From GCA-2731375 sp964631725 (GTDB lineage: Bacteria; Pseudomonadota; Alphaproteobacteria; GCA-2731375), in assembly GCA_964631725.1 (NCBI GenBank), contig CAZVYX010000016.1, forward strand, positions 1 to 64,000: a stretch of 64,000 nt of DNA, written 5' to 3'. This document shows, in pieces, positions 9,103-18,221 of this stretch. The translations under genes were made by a program, and so were the position numbers. Under the pieces are notes generated by a model that searched no databases, had not been told where the DNA came from, and worked only from the letters and a program-made list of their open reading frames with translations. Positions within the stretch are counted from its first letter, which is position 1. Every line of letters begins with the position of its first letter.

Positions 9103-9399
9103 TCAGTGCGAATGCAGCGGCAGATCCATGCCCTGGCCCAGGACCAGAATTGCGATCCATTCAACAAGAACCACGAGGGCGATAATCTCGAACGGCCACA
9201 GCAGCAGCACCGGGCTGAATTCGAGCACCGATCGCTCCTTCACCGGGCGGCGGTAATTGGTCCAGGTCGCCCGGCCGATCAGCCCCATCCCCACCGCGGC
9301 AAAGATGAACAGTTGCCAGAACCCATCCGGCAACTGCTCCGCCAGCCCGATCACCTTCAGAAACGGTTCGACAAACAAATGGCCGTTGAATTCGTTCAT
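9103..9399 (-). CDS. Small membrane protein, unknown function
   Basis: A 98-residue protein with two predicted membrane helices, about residues 27-44 (WQLFIFAAVGMGLIG) and 63-88 (VLLLWPFEIIALVVLVEWIA), and a histidine-containing tail DLPLHSH. I do not recognise the family. It is convergent with the EamA gene, with only 20 bases between stops, and divergent from the DUF1028 gene. Coding is supported by the clean hydrophobic pattern and the fit between neighbours. Function is unknown. Confidence 0.6.
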   Translation of the reverse strand: MNEFNGHLFVEPFLKVIGLAEQLPDGFWQLFIFAAVGMGLIGRATWTNYRRPVKERSVLEFSPVLLLWPFEIIALVVLVEWIAILVLGQGMDLPLHSH

Positions 9400-9567
9400 G
9401 TCATGATCCGGCGCCTGTCGTTTCGGTGCCCAGTTTAGGAGCTATCGTCGGATTATGCCAAATGTTGTCTTGCCCGCCATCTCACTCTGGCAGGCAAAAA
9501 AGGGACTGACCGGCCGCCTGGAATCCCGCTAGGCTGGCCTAAACCGAACATTGGCGGGAGATGACCT

Positions 9568-10278
9568 ATGCTGCCACAGCCACCAGGGCCGGATTTCAAT
9601 ACCTTCACCGCGATCGCAAGATGCCCCAAAACCAACCGCCTTGGCATTGCCACCGCGACACGCTCGCTGGCGGTGGGCTCGCGCGTCCCTTTCGTGCAGC
9701 CCCGGCAGGGGGCAGTGGCGATCATGGCCATCGCCGATACCAGGTTGGGCCTGATGGCGCAGCGCTTGCTGAAAACCGGGTACAAGGCGCAGGGCGTGAT
9801 TGATCAATTGGTCGCCGGCGATCCCTATCATGAATACCGGCAGTTGGGCGTGATCGACGACGATGGTTTCGCGGCCGCCCGCACCGGCGCCAACAACCGG
9901 GACTGGGCCGGCCACCATGTGCATGAAAATTTTGTCGCACTTGGCAATGTCCTGCAGGGCGAACATATTCTGACCGCCATCGAAGACGGCTACAACGCCA
10001 GCCCCGATGACGATATCGAGGACCGCCTGATGGCCGCGATCGAGGCGGGGCGGGATGCCGGCGGGCAAAAGGGCGGCCAGCGTTCCGCCGCCATTCTGGT
10101 CTATGAAAACAAGGAATATGCCCGTGTCGATCTGCGCGTCGACGCTCACGAGGAACCCGTGGGCGAGCTGCGCCGGGTATTCGATTTTTACAAGCCCGCC
10201 ATCGAATACTATGTGCACCGGCAAGTGGATGCCCGCGTCAAACCCTTAGCCGATGCCGTGCCCGTCGAGGGCTATTAA
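9568..10278 (+). CDS. DUF1028 family protein
   Basis: A 236-residue protein of the DUF1028 family, which is related to Ntn-hydrolase folds and has no settled reaction. The N-terminal FNTFTAIARCPKTNRLGIAT and SLAVGSRVPFVQPRQGAVA are the family hallmarks. Further on, GNVLQGEHILTAIEDGY and GGQKGGQRSAAILVY are also characteristic. The ATG at 9568 is preceded by GGGAG at a good distance; another ATG at 9561 is out of frame. The gene is monocistronic and convergent with the PAS_5 gene. Confidence 0.88.
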   Translation: MLPQPPGPDFNTFTAIARCPKTNRLGIATATRSLAVGSRVPFVQPRQGAVAIMAIADTRLGLMAQRLLKTGYKAQGVIDQLVAGDPYHEYRQLGVIDDDGFAAARTGANNRDWAGHHVHENFVALGNVLQGEHILTAIEDGYNASPDDDIEDRLMAAIEAGRDAGGQKGGQRSAAILVYENKEYARVDLRVDAHEEPVGELRRVFDFYKPAIEYYVHRQVDARVKPLADAVPVEGY

Positions 10279-10297
10279 CCGGTCCCGCACCTTGGTA

Positions 10298-10852
10298 CTA
10301 GTCGTCCGCTGAGAAGGCAAGATCGGGAACGCCGTTGCCAATATCCACAAACCGGTAGCTGAAGATCTCGGCATGCAGCAATGGATCGTCTGGGGCCACT
10401 TGTCTATTCGCCTCCAGATCCGCCTTATGCACGCCAATGGCAATATCCAGCTCGCCGCCATCTCCTTTAAACGGGAAGAAGGCATATTTGACATCGACGG
10501 ATTTCCCACTGGCGTATCGGCGCTTGGTTTGGATCACGCCAACGGCAACATGGGCGAATTGTGCGGCGTTGTATTCGACAATCATCTGCTTCTGCGGCTC
10601 ATGGACAACGTCAACGAGGTTGGTGCCTGTCAATTCTTCGTGCGCCTGCTCGACAATCCTGGTTCCGATCAAACGTATATAGAGTATATCAGGCGGCACC
10701 CATTGAAGGACAGACATCAGTGACATCAGCGATGGAACTTTCAATGGATCGAATTCAGACTTTAAGGGAACCAAGGCTTCGCCTCGTAGCGCATCCCAAT
10801 AATCATAAAATGTCTGGAATTCAGGTTCGTCGAATTTGATATCATTCGCCAT
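10298..10852 (-). CDS. PAS_5-type PAS domain protein
   Basis: A 184-residue single-domain protein of the alphaproteobacterial PAS_5 type. The motif WDALRGEALVPLKSEFDP followed by LIGTRIVEQAHEELTG is the usual signature of this family, which appears to be a ligand or redox sensor without an output domain. I chose the start at 10852 because GGGAG lies eight bases upstream; a longer form starts at 10870. It lies just downstream of the ABC importer operon on the same strand, 32 bases away, and could be read from it. The ligand is unknown. Confidence 0.78.
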   Translation of the reverse strand: MANDIKFDEPEFQTFYDYWDALRGEALVPLKSEFDPLKVPSLMSLMSVLQWVPPDILYIRLIGTRIVEQAHEELTGTNLVDVVHEPQKQMIVEYNAAQFAHVAVGVIQTKRRYASGKSVDVKYAFFPFKGDGGELDIAIGVHKADLEANRQVAPDDPLLHAEIFSYRFVDIGNGVPDLAFSADD

Positions 10853-10883
10853 AATGGGGTCTCCCAACATCGGGCCCTTGATA

Positions 10884-12071
10884 TTACTTATATGGATCCG
10901 CCGCGTCCCTTAAGCCGTCGCCGAAGAAGTTGAACGCCAGGACGATCAGCACCACGGGTAGCATGGGGAAGATCAGCCAGGGATAGGTGGCGACGGCGTT
11001 GATGTTCTGTGCCTCGTTCAGCAATACGCCCCAGGACGTGATCGGCGGGCGTAGCCCGAGGCCGAGGAACGACAGGGCGGTTTCGGCCAAAATCATCGAG
11101 GGTATGGACAACGTCAGGCTGGCGATCAGATGGCTCATGAAGTTGGGCAGCAGATGCCGCGCGATCACCCGTGCCGGGCTGGCGCCCATCAGGGTGGCGG
11201 CGGTGGCGAAGTCTTCCTCGCGCAAGGCCAGCAGCTTCGATCTGACGGCGCGGGCCAGGCCGGGCCAATCAAGCAGGGCCAAAATAATTGTGATGCCGAA
11301 AAACACCCCAATGGGGCTCCAGGTCACGGGCAGGGCGGCGGAAAGCGCCATCCACAAGGGCAGCTCCGGAAACGATCGCAGCATCTCGATCAAGCGCTGC
11401 ACCACATTGTCGACCCAGCCGCCGTAATAGCCGGCCATGCCGCCCAGGGTCAGGCCGATCAGGAAGCTGATGGAAATGCCGATCAGCCCAACGGTCAGCG
11501 ATATCCGCGCGCCATAGACAATACGGCTGAACAGATCCCGGCCCAGGCGGTCGGTGCCGAACAGGAACAGGGTGCCGCGTACCGTGCGCTTGCCGACTTT
11601 TTCCTTCGAGGGACAGAAGAAGTGGAACTTCATCCGCCACATGCCCCAGAATTTGTACTTCGCGCCCTGGCAGAAAAAGCGGATCGGCTGCACCTTGCTC
11701 TCATCCACCGTATAGATCCGCTTCATGCGCTTGATGTCGCGGGTCACCTTGTAGCCATAGACGAAGGGGCCGACGAAATCGCCATCGTGGAACATGTGCA
11801 CCATTTGCGGCGGGGCGTAAATGAACTTGGCGTTGCGCTTGGCCAGGGGATAGGGAGCCACCCACTCCACCATCAGGATAGAGACATAGATCACGGCAAG
11901 AAAGATCATCGAGGCCACGGCCAGGGGATGGCGGCGCAGCTTCCACCACATCAGGGTCCATTGCGACGCCATGAAGAAGCGTTCCTGCTCCTTCGTCAGC
12001 CGCTCAATGGTGTGCGGGTTGAACGGCGCGTCCGAGACCCAGTGCTGCTCCTGATCGTCGCGGATGGTCAT
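10884..12071 (-). CDS. Peptide-type ABC transporter permease (YejE/OppC-like)
   Basis: Inner-membrane subunit of an oligopeptide-type importer, 395 residues. It has a long cytoplasmic N-terminus, a first membrane helix at about residues 50-72, and then an unusually long periplasmic loop of about 100 residues before the permease core. The core contains FGTDRLGRDLFSRIVYGARI and the EAA motif DFATAATLMGASPARVIARH. The long loop and extended N-terminus are also seen in YejE-type permeases. The start overlaps the OppB-like gene by four bases. It is the last gene of the ABC operon. Confidence 0.9.
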   Translation of the reverse strand: MTIRDDQEQHWVSDAPFNPHTIERLTKEQERFFMASQWTLMWWKLRRHPLAVASMIFLAVIYVSILMVEWVAPYPLAKRNAKFIYAPPQMVHMFHDGDFVGPFVYGYKVTRDIKRMKRIYTVDESKVQPIRFFCQGAKYKFWGMWRMKFHFFCPSKEKVGKRTVRGTLFLFGTDRLGRDLFSRIVYGARISLTVGLIGISISFLIGLTLGGMAGYYGGWVDNVVQRLIEMLRSFPELPLWMALSAALPVTWSPIGVFFGITIILALLDWPGLARAVRSKLLALREEDFATAATLMGASPARVIARHLLPNFMSHLIASLTLSIPSMILAETALSFLGLGLRPPITSWGVLLNEAQNINAVATYPWLIFPMLPVVLIVLAFNFFGDGLRDAADPYK

Positions 12072-13093
12072 TTCGAGGCCTCCGAACCGAGGCGGATGCG
12101 CGGATCAAGGGCGGCCAGGGCGAGATCGGAAACGAACATGCCGACCACGGTCAGGAAGGCCAGGAACAGCAGGAACGAACCGGCCAGATACTGATCCTGG
12201 CTTTGCAGGGCGCTGACCAGCATCGGGCCGGAGGTCGGCAGGCTCATGACCACCGCGACGATGGCGGAGCCGGAAATCATCTGCGGCAGCAGGTTGCCGA
12301 TATCGGCCACGAAGGGATTGAGCGCCATGCGGAGCGGATATTTCAACAACAGCCGGCTGCTTTTCAAACCCTTGGCCCGGGCCGTGGTGACATATTGCTT
12401 TTGCAATTCGTCCAGCAGGTTGGCACGCAGGCGGCGGATCATGCCGGCCGTGCCCGAGGTGCCGATAACGATCACCGGCACCACCATATGTTCGCAGATC
12501 GAGACGAATTTGCCCCAGGACATGTCCTGATCGATGAACTGTTCATCCATCAGGCCGCCGATGGACACGCCGAAATGCTTCTTGGCCAGGAACAGCAGGA
12601 TCAGGGCGAGCAGGAAGTTCGGCGTCGCCAGGCCGATGTAGCCGACAAAGGTCATGGCATGGTCGCCGATGCTGTATTGCCGCACCGCCGTATAGACCCC
12701 GATGGGGAAGGATACCGCGTAGACGAACAACATGGTGGTGAAGTTCAGGACCAGGGAAAGGAACAGGCGGTCACCGACGACTTCGTCGACGGGCAGATTA
12801 TATTCGAAGGACCAGCCCAGATCGCCCTGCAGGATGCCGGAAAACCCGTTGACTCCGGGCCAGATGCCCAGCCAGACCGCATATTGTTCCAGCATCGGGC
12901 GGTCCAGGCCGAACTCCTTGCGCAGGAAGGCCAGCTTTTCCAGGGCGGCGCGGTCGCCGGAGGCGATCATTTCCGCCATCTGGTTCGAGAGATAATCGCC
13001 GGGCGGCAGCTGAATAATGATAAAGGTGATGACCGAGATCACCAGCAGGGTCGGGATCATCACAAGAACCCGATGTGCGAAATAGGTGAACAT
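12068..13093 (-). CDS. Peptide-type ABC transporter permease (YejB/OppB-like)
   Basis: Second inner-membrane permease of the importer, 341 residues. It begins YFAHRVLVMIPTLLVISVIT, the standard OppB/DppB opening. It carries the family loop around LPPGDYLSNQM, an EAA-type coupling motif (YVTTARAKGLKSSRLLLKYP), and about six helices. It lies 18 bases after the substrate-binding protein gene and overlaps the next permease gene by ATGA, which indicates one transcript. It would form the channel with the YejE/OppC-like subunit. Confidence 0.92.
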   Translation of the reverse strand: MFTYFAHRVLVMIPTLLVISVITFIIIQLPPGDYLSNQMAEMIASGDRAALEKLAFLRKEFGLDRPMLEQYAVWLGIWPGVNGFSGILQGDLGWSFEYNLPVDEVVGDRLFLSLVLNFTTMLFVYAVSFPIGVYTAVRQYSIGDHAMTFVGYIGLATPNFLLALILLFLAKKHFGVSIGGLMDEQFIDQDMSWGKFVSICEHMVVPVIVIGTSGTAGMIRRLRANLLDELQKQYVTTARAKGLKSSRLLLKYPLRMALNPFVADIGNLLPQMISGSAIVAVVMSLPTSGPMLVSALQSQDQYLAGSFLLFLAFLTVVGMFVSDLALAALDPRIRLGSEASK

Positions 13094-13111
13094 CCCGGCC
13101 CCGGCGCTCCG

Positions 13112-15022
13112 CTATCGGTCCAGCCAGAAGGTATCGGGTCGATAGATGCCAAAATGCGCGCCCGGGTCCCAGTTATAGATACCTTCGACGGGCACGTTCT
13201 TCAGGCCATGCTTGACCACGACGGGCTGTTGCACGCCGGAAACGATGCCGATGGAAAAAATCTGATCGGCATGAATGGACAGCATGCGGTGCCAGATCTC
13301 CCGCCGCCGGCCCGGATCGGTCACGCCGACCCATTCCCTGGCCAGGGCCGATAATTCCCGCGCCTCGGCAAGGTCCGGGGCCTCTCCCGACTTGCCGGAA
13401 GTATCGAAATATTGCCCCCACTTCGGCCACATCAACTGTTGTTGCGCGGTTGGGGCCAGTTCCTCCGGCGAGGTGGCGGCGGTGGCGACGCCGTTCTCCA
13501 AACCGCTCCATATGGACATCTGGGCCTGGCCGGAAAATACCCGGTTGCGAAACACCTCACGCTGCGAGGGTTTGATGAACAGCTTGATGCCGATCTCAGC
13601 CCAGCTTTCAGCCACCAGTTCCAGAACGTCGGTCTGTTCGGTGTCCTCGCCGGCGGTTTCGATGATGATTTCCATGGGCCGGCCATCGGGCAGCAGGCGG
13701 ACATCGTCGTCGTCATATTTGGTCAGGCCCATCTCGTCCAAGATTTCGTTGGCCATGTCGGGGTCAAACTCGGCCCATTCCTTTTGGTATTCCTCCCGGA
13801 ATAAGGGACTATCGGGCAGAAGGGTATTGTTGCCGGTCAGGGCCAGGCCAAAGAACAGCGACTCATTGATCGACTCCCGATCGACGCCAAGGCTCAAGGC
13901 GCGGCGAAACCGTACATCCCGCATCATTTGCGACCAGACCGGATCGGCGACGTTCAGATTGGGAAACAGGGCCACATGGGCGCCCTTGGCGATGCGCCAA
14001 AGGTAGGTGTCGAATTTGCCGTCTTTCTCGTTGTCGCGCAGAAAGGTCAGGTTGTTGAAAGCCAGGCTGCGGGCCTGCAGATCGACCTCTCCGGTGCCGG
14101 CCTTGGCGGCGATCAGCTTGCCATCCGACACCGCCATGATGAATTTGTCGATATAGGGCAGTTGCCGGCCTTTCGGGTCGACCCGGTGATAATAGGGATT
14201 GCGCTCGCCGACGAAACGGGTTGCCGGTGGCTTGGTCTTGTTGACCCAGGGCTGCAGGGTCGGCAGCTCCGGATTATCGAAGCGGTACATATTGTCGAAG
14301 CGGTTGTGCAGCGAGGCCCAACTGCGGGTGCGGTGTTTGCGCAGCAGCTTCTTCAGTTTCGCCGGATCCGCGTATTTGCCGTGGTACAGCTTCAGATAAT
14401 GCGACGGCCGAAAGATAAACAGCGGCGAGGCGCCGGCCAGGCGGGGCAGGAAAAACGGATTGGCCTTGGGCCAGGTATAGCGCACCGTGGTTTCGTCCAG
14501 CACCTCGAACGCCGGCGGCTGGCCCTCCGACAGCATCAGTCGCGGCGGCCCGGCCGGCGACAGTTTTCGATTGTTGGCCACGTCCTCCCACCAAAAGCGA
14601 AAATCCTCCGCCGTGAACGGACGGCCGTCGGACCATTTGTGACCCGGCCGCAGCTTGAAGGTGAACTGACGACCCTCCTTGACTTCGACCGACTTCAGGA
14701 TATCCGGCTTGATCTCGAACTTTTCGTCATAGCCGACCAGTCTGGCGTAGCCATAAACCACGAACAGGCGCACATCCTTCGCCCGGCCGATCAGGGTGCG
14801 CATTTCGCCGCCCGGTTTGCCGATCGTCCGCTTGCCGGAGAACGTGACAATGGACGGTTCCTTGGGCAATCGATCCCCGATGGCGGGCAACGCACCGGCC
14901 TTGACCTGGTCCGCGAACAGGGGCGTTTCCACATAGGCCATGGCCGCCATCGCCTGCGTCGAGGCCAGGTACAAGACGCAACCCAACAACGTGGCTGCAA
15001 TGTTTTTGACACTCCCGTACAT
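13112..15022 (-). CDS. ABC transporter substrate-binding protein (SBP family 5)
   Basis: Periplasmic solute-binding protein of the peptide/nickel class, 636 residues. The chosen start gives a proper signal peptide (NIAATLLGCVLYLASTQAMA) and a TGATG overlap with the upstream ATPase gene; the longer open frame is an antisense-like extension into that gene. Family features include FKLRPGHKWSDGRPFTAEDF near residue 135 and the region VRFRRALSLGVDRESIN in the second lobe. It is longer than typical DppA/OppA, similar to YejA-type proteins. The ligand is probably a peptide or a peptide-like compound. Confidence 0.92.
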   Translation of the reverse strand: MYGSVKNIAATLLGCVLYLASTQAMAAMAYVETPLFADQVKAGALPAIGDRLPKEPSIVTFSGKRTIGKPGGEMRTLIGRAKDVRLFVVYGYARLVGYDEKFEIKPDILKSVEVKEGRQFTFKLRPGHKWSDGRPFTAEDFRFWWEDVANNRKLSPAGPPRLMLSEGQPPAFEVLDETTVRYTWPKANPFFLPRLAGASPLFIFRPSHYLKLYHGKYADPAKLKKLLRKHRTRSWASLHNRFDNMYRFDNPELPTLQPWVNKTKPPATRFVGERNPYYHRVDPKGRQLPYIDKFIMAVSDGKLIAAKAGTGEVDLQARSLAFNNLTFLRDNEKDGKFDTYLWRIAKGAHVALFPNLNVADPVWSQMMRDVRFRRALSLGVDRESINESLFFGLALTGNNTLLPDSPLFREEYQKEWAEFDPDMANEILDEMGLTKYDDDDVRLLPDGRPMEIIIETAGEDTEQTDVLELVAESWAEIGIKLFIKPSQREVFRNRVFSGQAQMSIWSGLENGVATAATSPEELAPTAQQQLMWPKWGQYFDTSGKSGEAPDLAEARELSALAREWVGVTDPGRRREIWHRMLSIHADQIFSIGIVSGVQQPVVVKHGLKNVPVEGIYNWDPGAHFGIYRPDTFWLDR

Positions 15023-16908
15023 CACAACGTCCTCGGTAGTTGGGTGCCGGCGGCGGCGCGCACATAATGGCCGCCGCCGGCATCGATCATATCGGCAACG
15101 ATGCCCTGGTCCAGTGTAAAGGGCGCGGGCCAAGCATCGGGCACCGATGCCTTGCCCTCCATCAGCGCCGTCAGGTCCAGCTTCGCGCCGGGGTCGGCTT
15201 TCGGCACGGCGGCCAACAGTGCCTGGGTGTAGGGGTGTATGGGGTTCTGGAACAGGGTCTCCCGTGGCGCGGTTTCGACAATGCGGCCGGCGCACATGAC
15301 GGCAATGCGGTCGGCGACGTAATCAACCACGGCCAGATTGTGGGATATAAACAGATAGGTCAGGCCCAGTTCTTCCTGCAGATCCTTCATCAGGTTCAGC
15401 ACCTGGGCCTGCACCGATACATCCAGGGCCGACACCGGTTCGTCACAGATCAGCAGGTCCGGCTGCAGCGCCAGGGCCCGGGCGATACCTATCCTTTGCC
15501 GTTGGCCGCCGGAAAAACTGTGCGGATAGCGGCGCAGGAAGCGCACGTCCAATCCGACCAGGGTCATCAATTCGCGCACCCGGGCGGCACGCTCTTCAGC
15601 ATCGCCAATATTGTGAATGTTCAAGGGTTCGGAAATGATGTCGAAAACCGTCATCCGCGGGTTCAACGAGGAAAATGGATCCTGAAAAATGAACTGCACC
15701 TTGCGCCGAAACGCGAACAGCTCGTCGTCGCGCAGGGCCAGGACATCGACGATCTTGCCATGATCATTGAAGGACAGGCTGCCCTGGTCCGGCGTCAGGG
15801 CGCGCATGATCATCTTCGAGGCGGTGGTCTTGCCACAGCCGCTTTCACCGACCAGGCCGAGACATTCGCCCGGGTCCACATAAAACGAAATATCGTCCAC
15901 GGCCTGCACCGCGCCGCCTGGCTTGCCGCCGAACATCTTGCGTTTGCGTGTTTCGAATGACTTGCTCAAATGGCTGACATCCAGCAGCGGACCGGCCGCG
16001 CGGGCCGCCTCGGGCCAGGGTTCCTTCTGGCGCAACAGAACGCCGGCCTCGGCGTTGATTTCCCGCAGCGGTACCAGGCGCTCTCCCGCCCGCATGCCGA
16101 AGCGTGGCACCGCTAACATCAGGGCCCGCAGGTAGGGATGCTCCGGCTTGTTGTAAATGTCAGCGACCGGGCCCCGCTCCATGACCTTGCCGTGATACAT
16201 CACCACCACTTCATCGGCGACGTTGGCGACCACGCCCAGATCATGGGTGATCATCAGCACCGCCATGTTCAGTTCCGATTGCAGGTCCGAGATCAATTTC
16301 AGGATCTGCGCCTGGATCGTGACATCCAGGGCGGTGGTCGGCTCGTCCGCGATCAACAGTGCCGGGCGGCAGACCAAGGCCATGGCGATCATCGCCCGTT
16401 GCCGCAAGCCGCCGGACAATTCGAAGGGATATTTGAAAACCGCCTGCCCGGGTTCGGGAAAACCGACCATGCGCAGCATTTCCGACGTCATTTCCAGGGC
16501 CGCCTTCTTGGAAACATCGCGGTGCAGCAACAGCGCCTCGGATATCTGGTCGCCGATGGTGTGCAACGGCGACAGCGACGTCATCGGTTCCTGAAAAATG
16601 ATCGAAATGCGGCCGCCGCGAACGGCGCGCATTTCCTTTGAGTCCGCCGGCAATCGGGTCAGATCGACAAAGGAGCCGGGCTTGTCGGGGTCCAGGAACA
16701 ACACTTCGCCCCCGGCGATATTGGCAGATGTGGGAAGAATGCGCATGATCGTCTGGCTGACCACGCTTTTGCCGGAACCGGACTCGCCCACCAACGCCAC
16801 GGTTCTGCCCTGCGGCACGGTAAAGGAGACACCGTCCACCGCCCGGATCAAACCCTCGGCGGCTTGAAATTCGACGGCCAGATCCCTTACGCGCAGTACA
16901 TTGGTCAT
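15022..16908 (-). CDS. Dual ATP-binding protein of peptide-type ABC importer (YejF/DppDF-like)
   Basis: Cytoplasmic ATPase with two complete nucleotide-binding domains in one 628-residue chain. Domain 1 (about 1-265) has Walker A GESGSGKS, signature LSGGLRQR and Walker B LLIADEPT. Domain 2 (about 315-560) has GESGCGKT, FSGGQRQR and LLICDEPV. Each is followed by an oligopeptide-ABC C-terminal extension. The fused arrangement and gene order ATPase, binding protein, OppB, OppC differ from classic dpp and match a YejF-type layout reordered. It starts within the end of a small membrane protein gene (four-base overlap). Confidence 0.93.
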   Translation of the reverse strand: MTNVLRVRDLAVEFQAAEGLIRAVDGVSFTVPQGRTVALVGESGSGKSVVSQTIMRILPTSANIAGGEVLFLDPDKPGSFVDLTRLPADSKEMRAVRGGRISIIFQEPMTSLSPLHTIGDQISEALLLHRDVSKKAALEMTSEMLRMVGFPEPGQAVFKYPFELSGGLRQRAMIAMALVCRPALLIADEPTTALDVTIQAQILKLISDLQSELNMAVLMITHDLGVVANVADEVVVMYHGKVMERGPVADIYNKPEHPYLRALMLAVPRFGMRAGERLVPLREINAEAGVLLRQKEPWPEAARAAGPLLDVSHLSKSFETRKRKMFGGKPGGAVQAVDDISFYVDPGECLGLVGESGCGKTTASKMIMRALTPDQGSLSFNDHGKIVDVLALRDDELFAFRRKVQFIFQDPFSSLNPRMTVFDIISEPLNIHNIGDAEERAARVRELMTLVGLDVRFLRRYPHSFSGGQRQRIGIARALALQPDLLICDEPVSALDVSVQAQVLNLMKDLQEELGLTYLFISHNLAVVDYVADRIAVMCAGRIVETAPRETLFQNPIHPYTQALLAAVPKADPGAKLDLTALMEGKASVPDAWPAPFTLDQGIVADMIDAGGGHYVRAAAGTQLPRTL

Positions 16909-17441
16909 GATGGCAACGTCGCATCCGTGGACGGTGTATTCAGATCATCCGTGGCCAAACCAAGATGGCTCAGGTTGGTTGCCGATGTGGGATCAACCGG
17001 CAGACCCCGTTCCAGCGCAATCGCATGAACCTGGGCAACGATGTCGTTGAAGCCTGGCAGATTCGAATCCATTTGAATCGAACCGCGTCGATCAGCGCCG
17101 CGCAGCAGCAACTGCATCCAGCCGCCCTTGCCGTCGCGGCGGGTCGAATAGTAGCGAAGCCGGAAATCGCGCATCTCCGACCAACGCAAACTGCGGTCCA
17201 ATACTCCTCCCAAGGGCCCCTCCTGGCGCACGCCATCCCTATCGACAATCAGCACCGTGCACTGACGCCAAGCCGTCCGTAATCCATAAATCCCAAACAA
17301 CAAGACCAACGCGGTCATACAATAGAAAAACAGTGGTAACAGGTCCGTAAATATCATCAAGGCCAGGGGAAAAAATACCCCACAAGCTGCCCGCATATAG
17401 TCGGCCACCAATGTACCAATGGGATAGCTATGCTTACTCAT
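16905..17441 (-). CDS. Conserved-looking membrane protein, unknown function
   Basis: A 178-residue protein with two adjacent membrane helices at about residues 13-55 (CGVFFPLALMIF and FFYCMTALVLLFGIYGL). A soluble part follows, DRDGVRQEGPLGGVLDRSLR then WSEMRDFRLRYYSTRRDGKG, which reads like a PH-like or bacterial 'TM plus PH' domain. I cannot name the family with confidence. It links the glycan cluster to the ABC operon: its start overlaps the deacetylase stop (TAATG) and its stop overlaps the ATPase start, so all may be on one transcript. Confidence 0.7.
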   Translation of the reverse strand: MSKHSYPIGTLVADYMRAACGVFFPLALMIFTDLLPLFFYCMTALVLLFGIYGLRTAWRQCTVLIVDRDGVRQEGPLGGVLDRSLRWSEMRDFRLRYYSTRRDGKGGWMQLLLRGADRRGSIQMDSNLPGFNDIVAQVHAIALERGLPVDPTSATNLSHLGLATDDLNTPSTDATLPS

Positions 17442-18205
17442 TATGGCAGCCTAAAGACTTCATTCATGGTTAACCAGTGAGCGCCGTCACATTCTTGGGT
17501 GCGCGCGAGCAATTCCGCCAAAAAATCCCAGCCTTTTTGATCCATGACGTCGTGATGGCTCAAGATACCGATGCTTTCCGCCATATCGGCGCCGCCCTGC
17601 CGCCGCGCCTGCAAATGGGCGGTCAGAATGTCCAAGGCCTCGCCCGCGCCGATGAAGCCTCGACCGCCGCGCCAGTCGATCAAATCCAGATGGCAATTGC
17701 ATTCCAACAAGCCTTCGGCGGCCTGCGCCTCGGCGCGCGGGCCGAAACGGGACAAACCTTGCAGCCCGGCCAACGGCAGCCGCGGCACCAGGGCATCGGC
17801 AATACGGTTCCAGGGCGGCACGAATACGGGAACCGCCAAATCCGGAAACCGGCCTTTCAGGTTTTCCCAGGCGATGGCGGCATCGCCCAGCATCTCATGA
17901 ACCGGGCGATGAGGACCGAATTCAGCCTTTTTCTCCGAATCCGGGGCATGGTTTTCATGCTGCAGCCCGTGCACCAGCATTTTCGCCCCCGGCAGCTCCG
18001 CCAAAACCTCGCCCAGGGCATCTTCGGCCCGCCCCGGAATGACCGCCAGGGCCAGGGCGACTTGCGAGGATTTGGACAAATCGATCAGCCGCCGCAGCTT
18101 CGGTCCCGGCATGACGGCATCATCGTCGCGCCACCACAGGCCCGCCGTCCGGCCCTGCCCGGCCCAGCGCGCCAGTTCCTGCTCTAGATGCGGCCAACTT
18201 GCCAT
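17441..18205 (-). CDS. Polysaccharide deacetylase-like protein
   Basis: A 254-residue protein resembling the NodB/polysaccharide deacetylase fold. GLWWRDDDAVMPGPKLRRLI gives the aspartate cluster near residue 25, and LVHGLQHENHAP gives the histidine motif. The PVFVPPWNRIA segment would be the substrate-side loop and SHHDVMD lies near the end. It probably removes acetyl groups from a glycan. The start at 18205 is preferred because further upstream the frame only runs antisense-like into the glycosyltransferase gene. It sits in a run of glycosyltransferases. Confidence 0.75.
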   Translation of the reverse strand: MASWPHLEQELARWAGQGRTAGLWWRDDDAVMPGPKLRRLIDLSKSSQVALALAVIPGRAEDALGEVLAELPGAKMLVHGLQHENHAPDSEKKAEFGPHRPVHEMLGDAAIAWENLKGRFPDLAVPVFVPPWNRIADALVPRLPLAGLQGLSRFGPRAEAQAAEGLLECNCHLDLIDWRGGRGFIGAGEALDILTAHLQARRQGGADMAESIGILSHHDVMDQKGWDFLAELLARTQECDGAHWLTMNEVFRLP

Positions 18206-18221
18206 TTGCCCAACTTGCCTC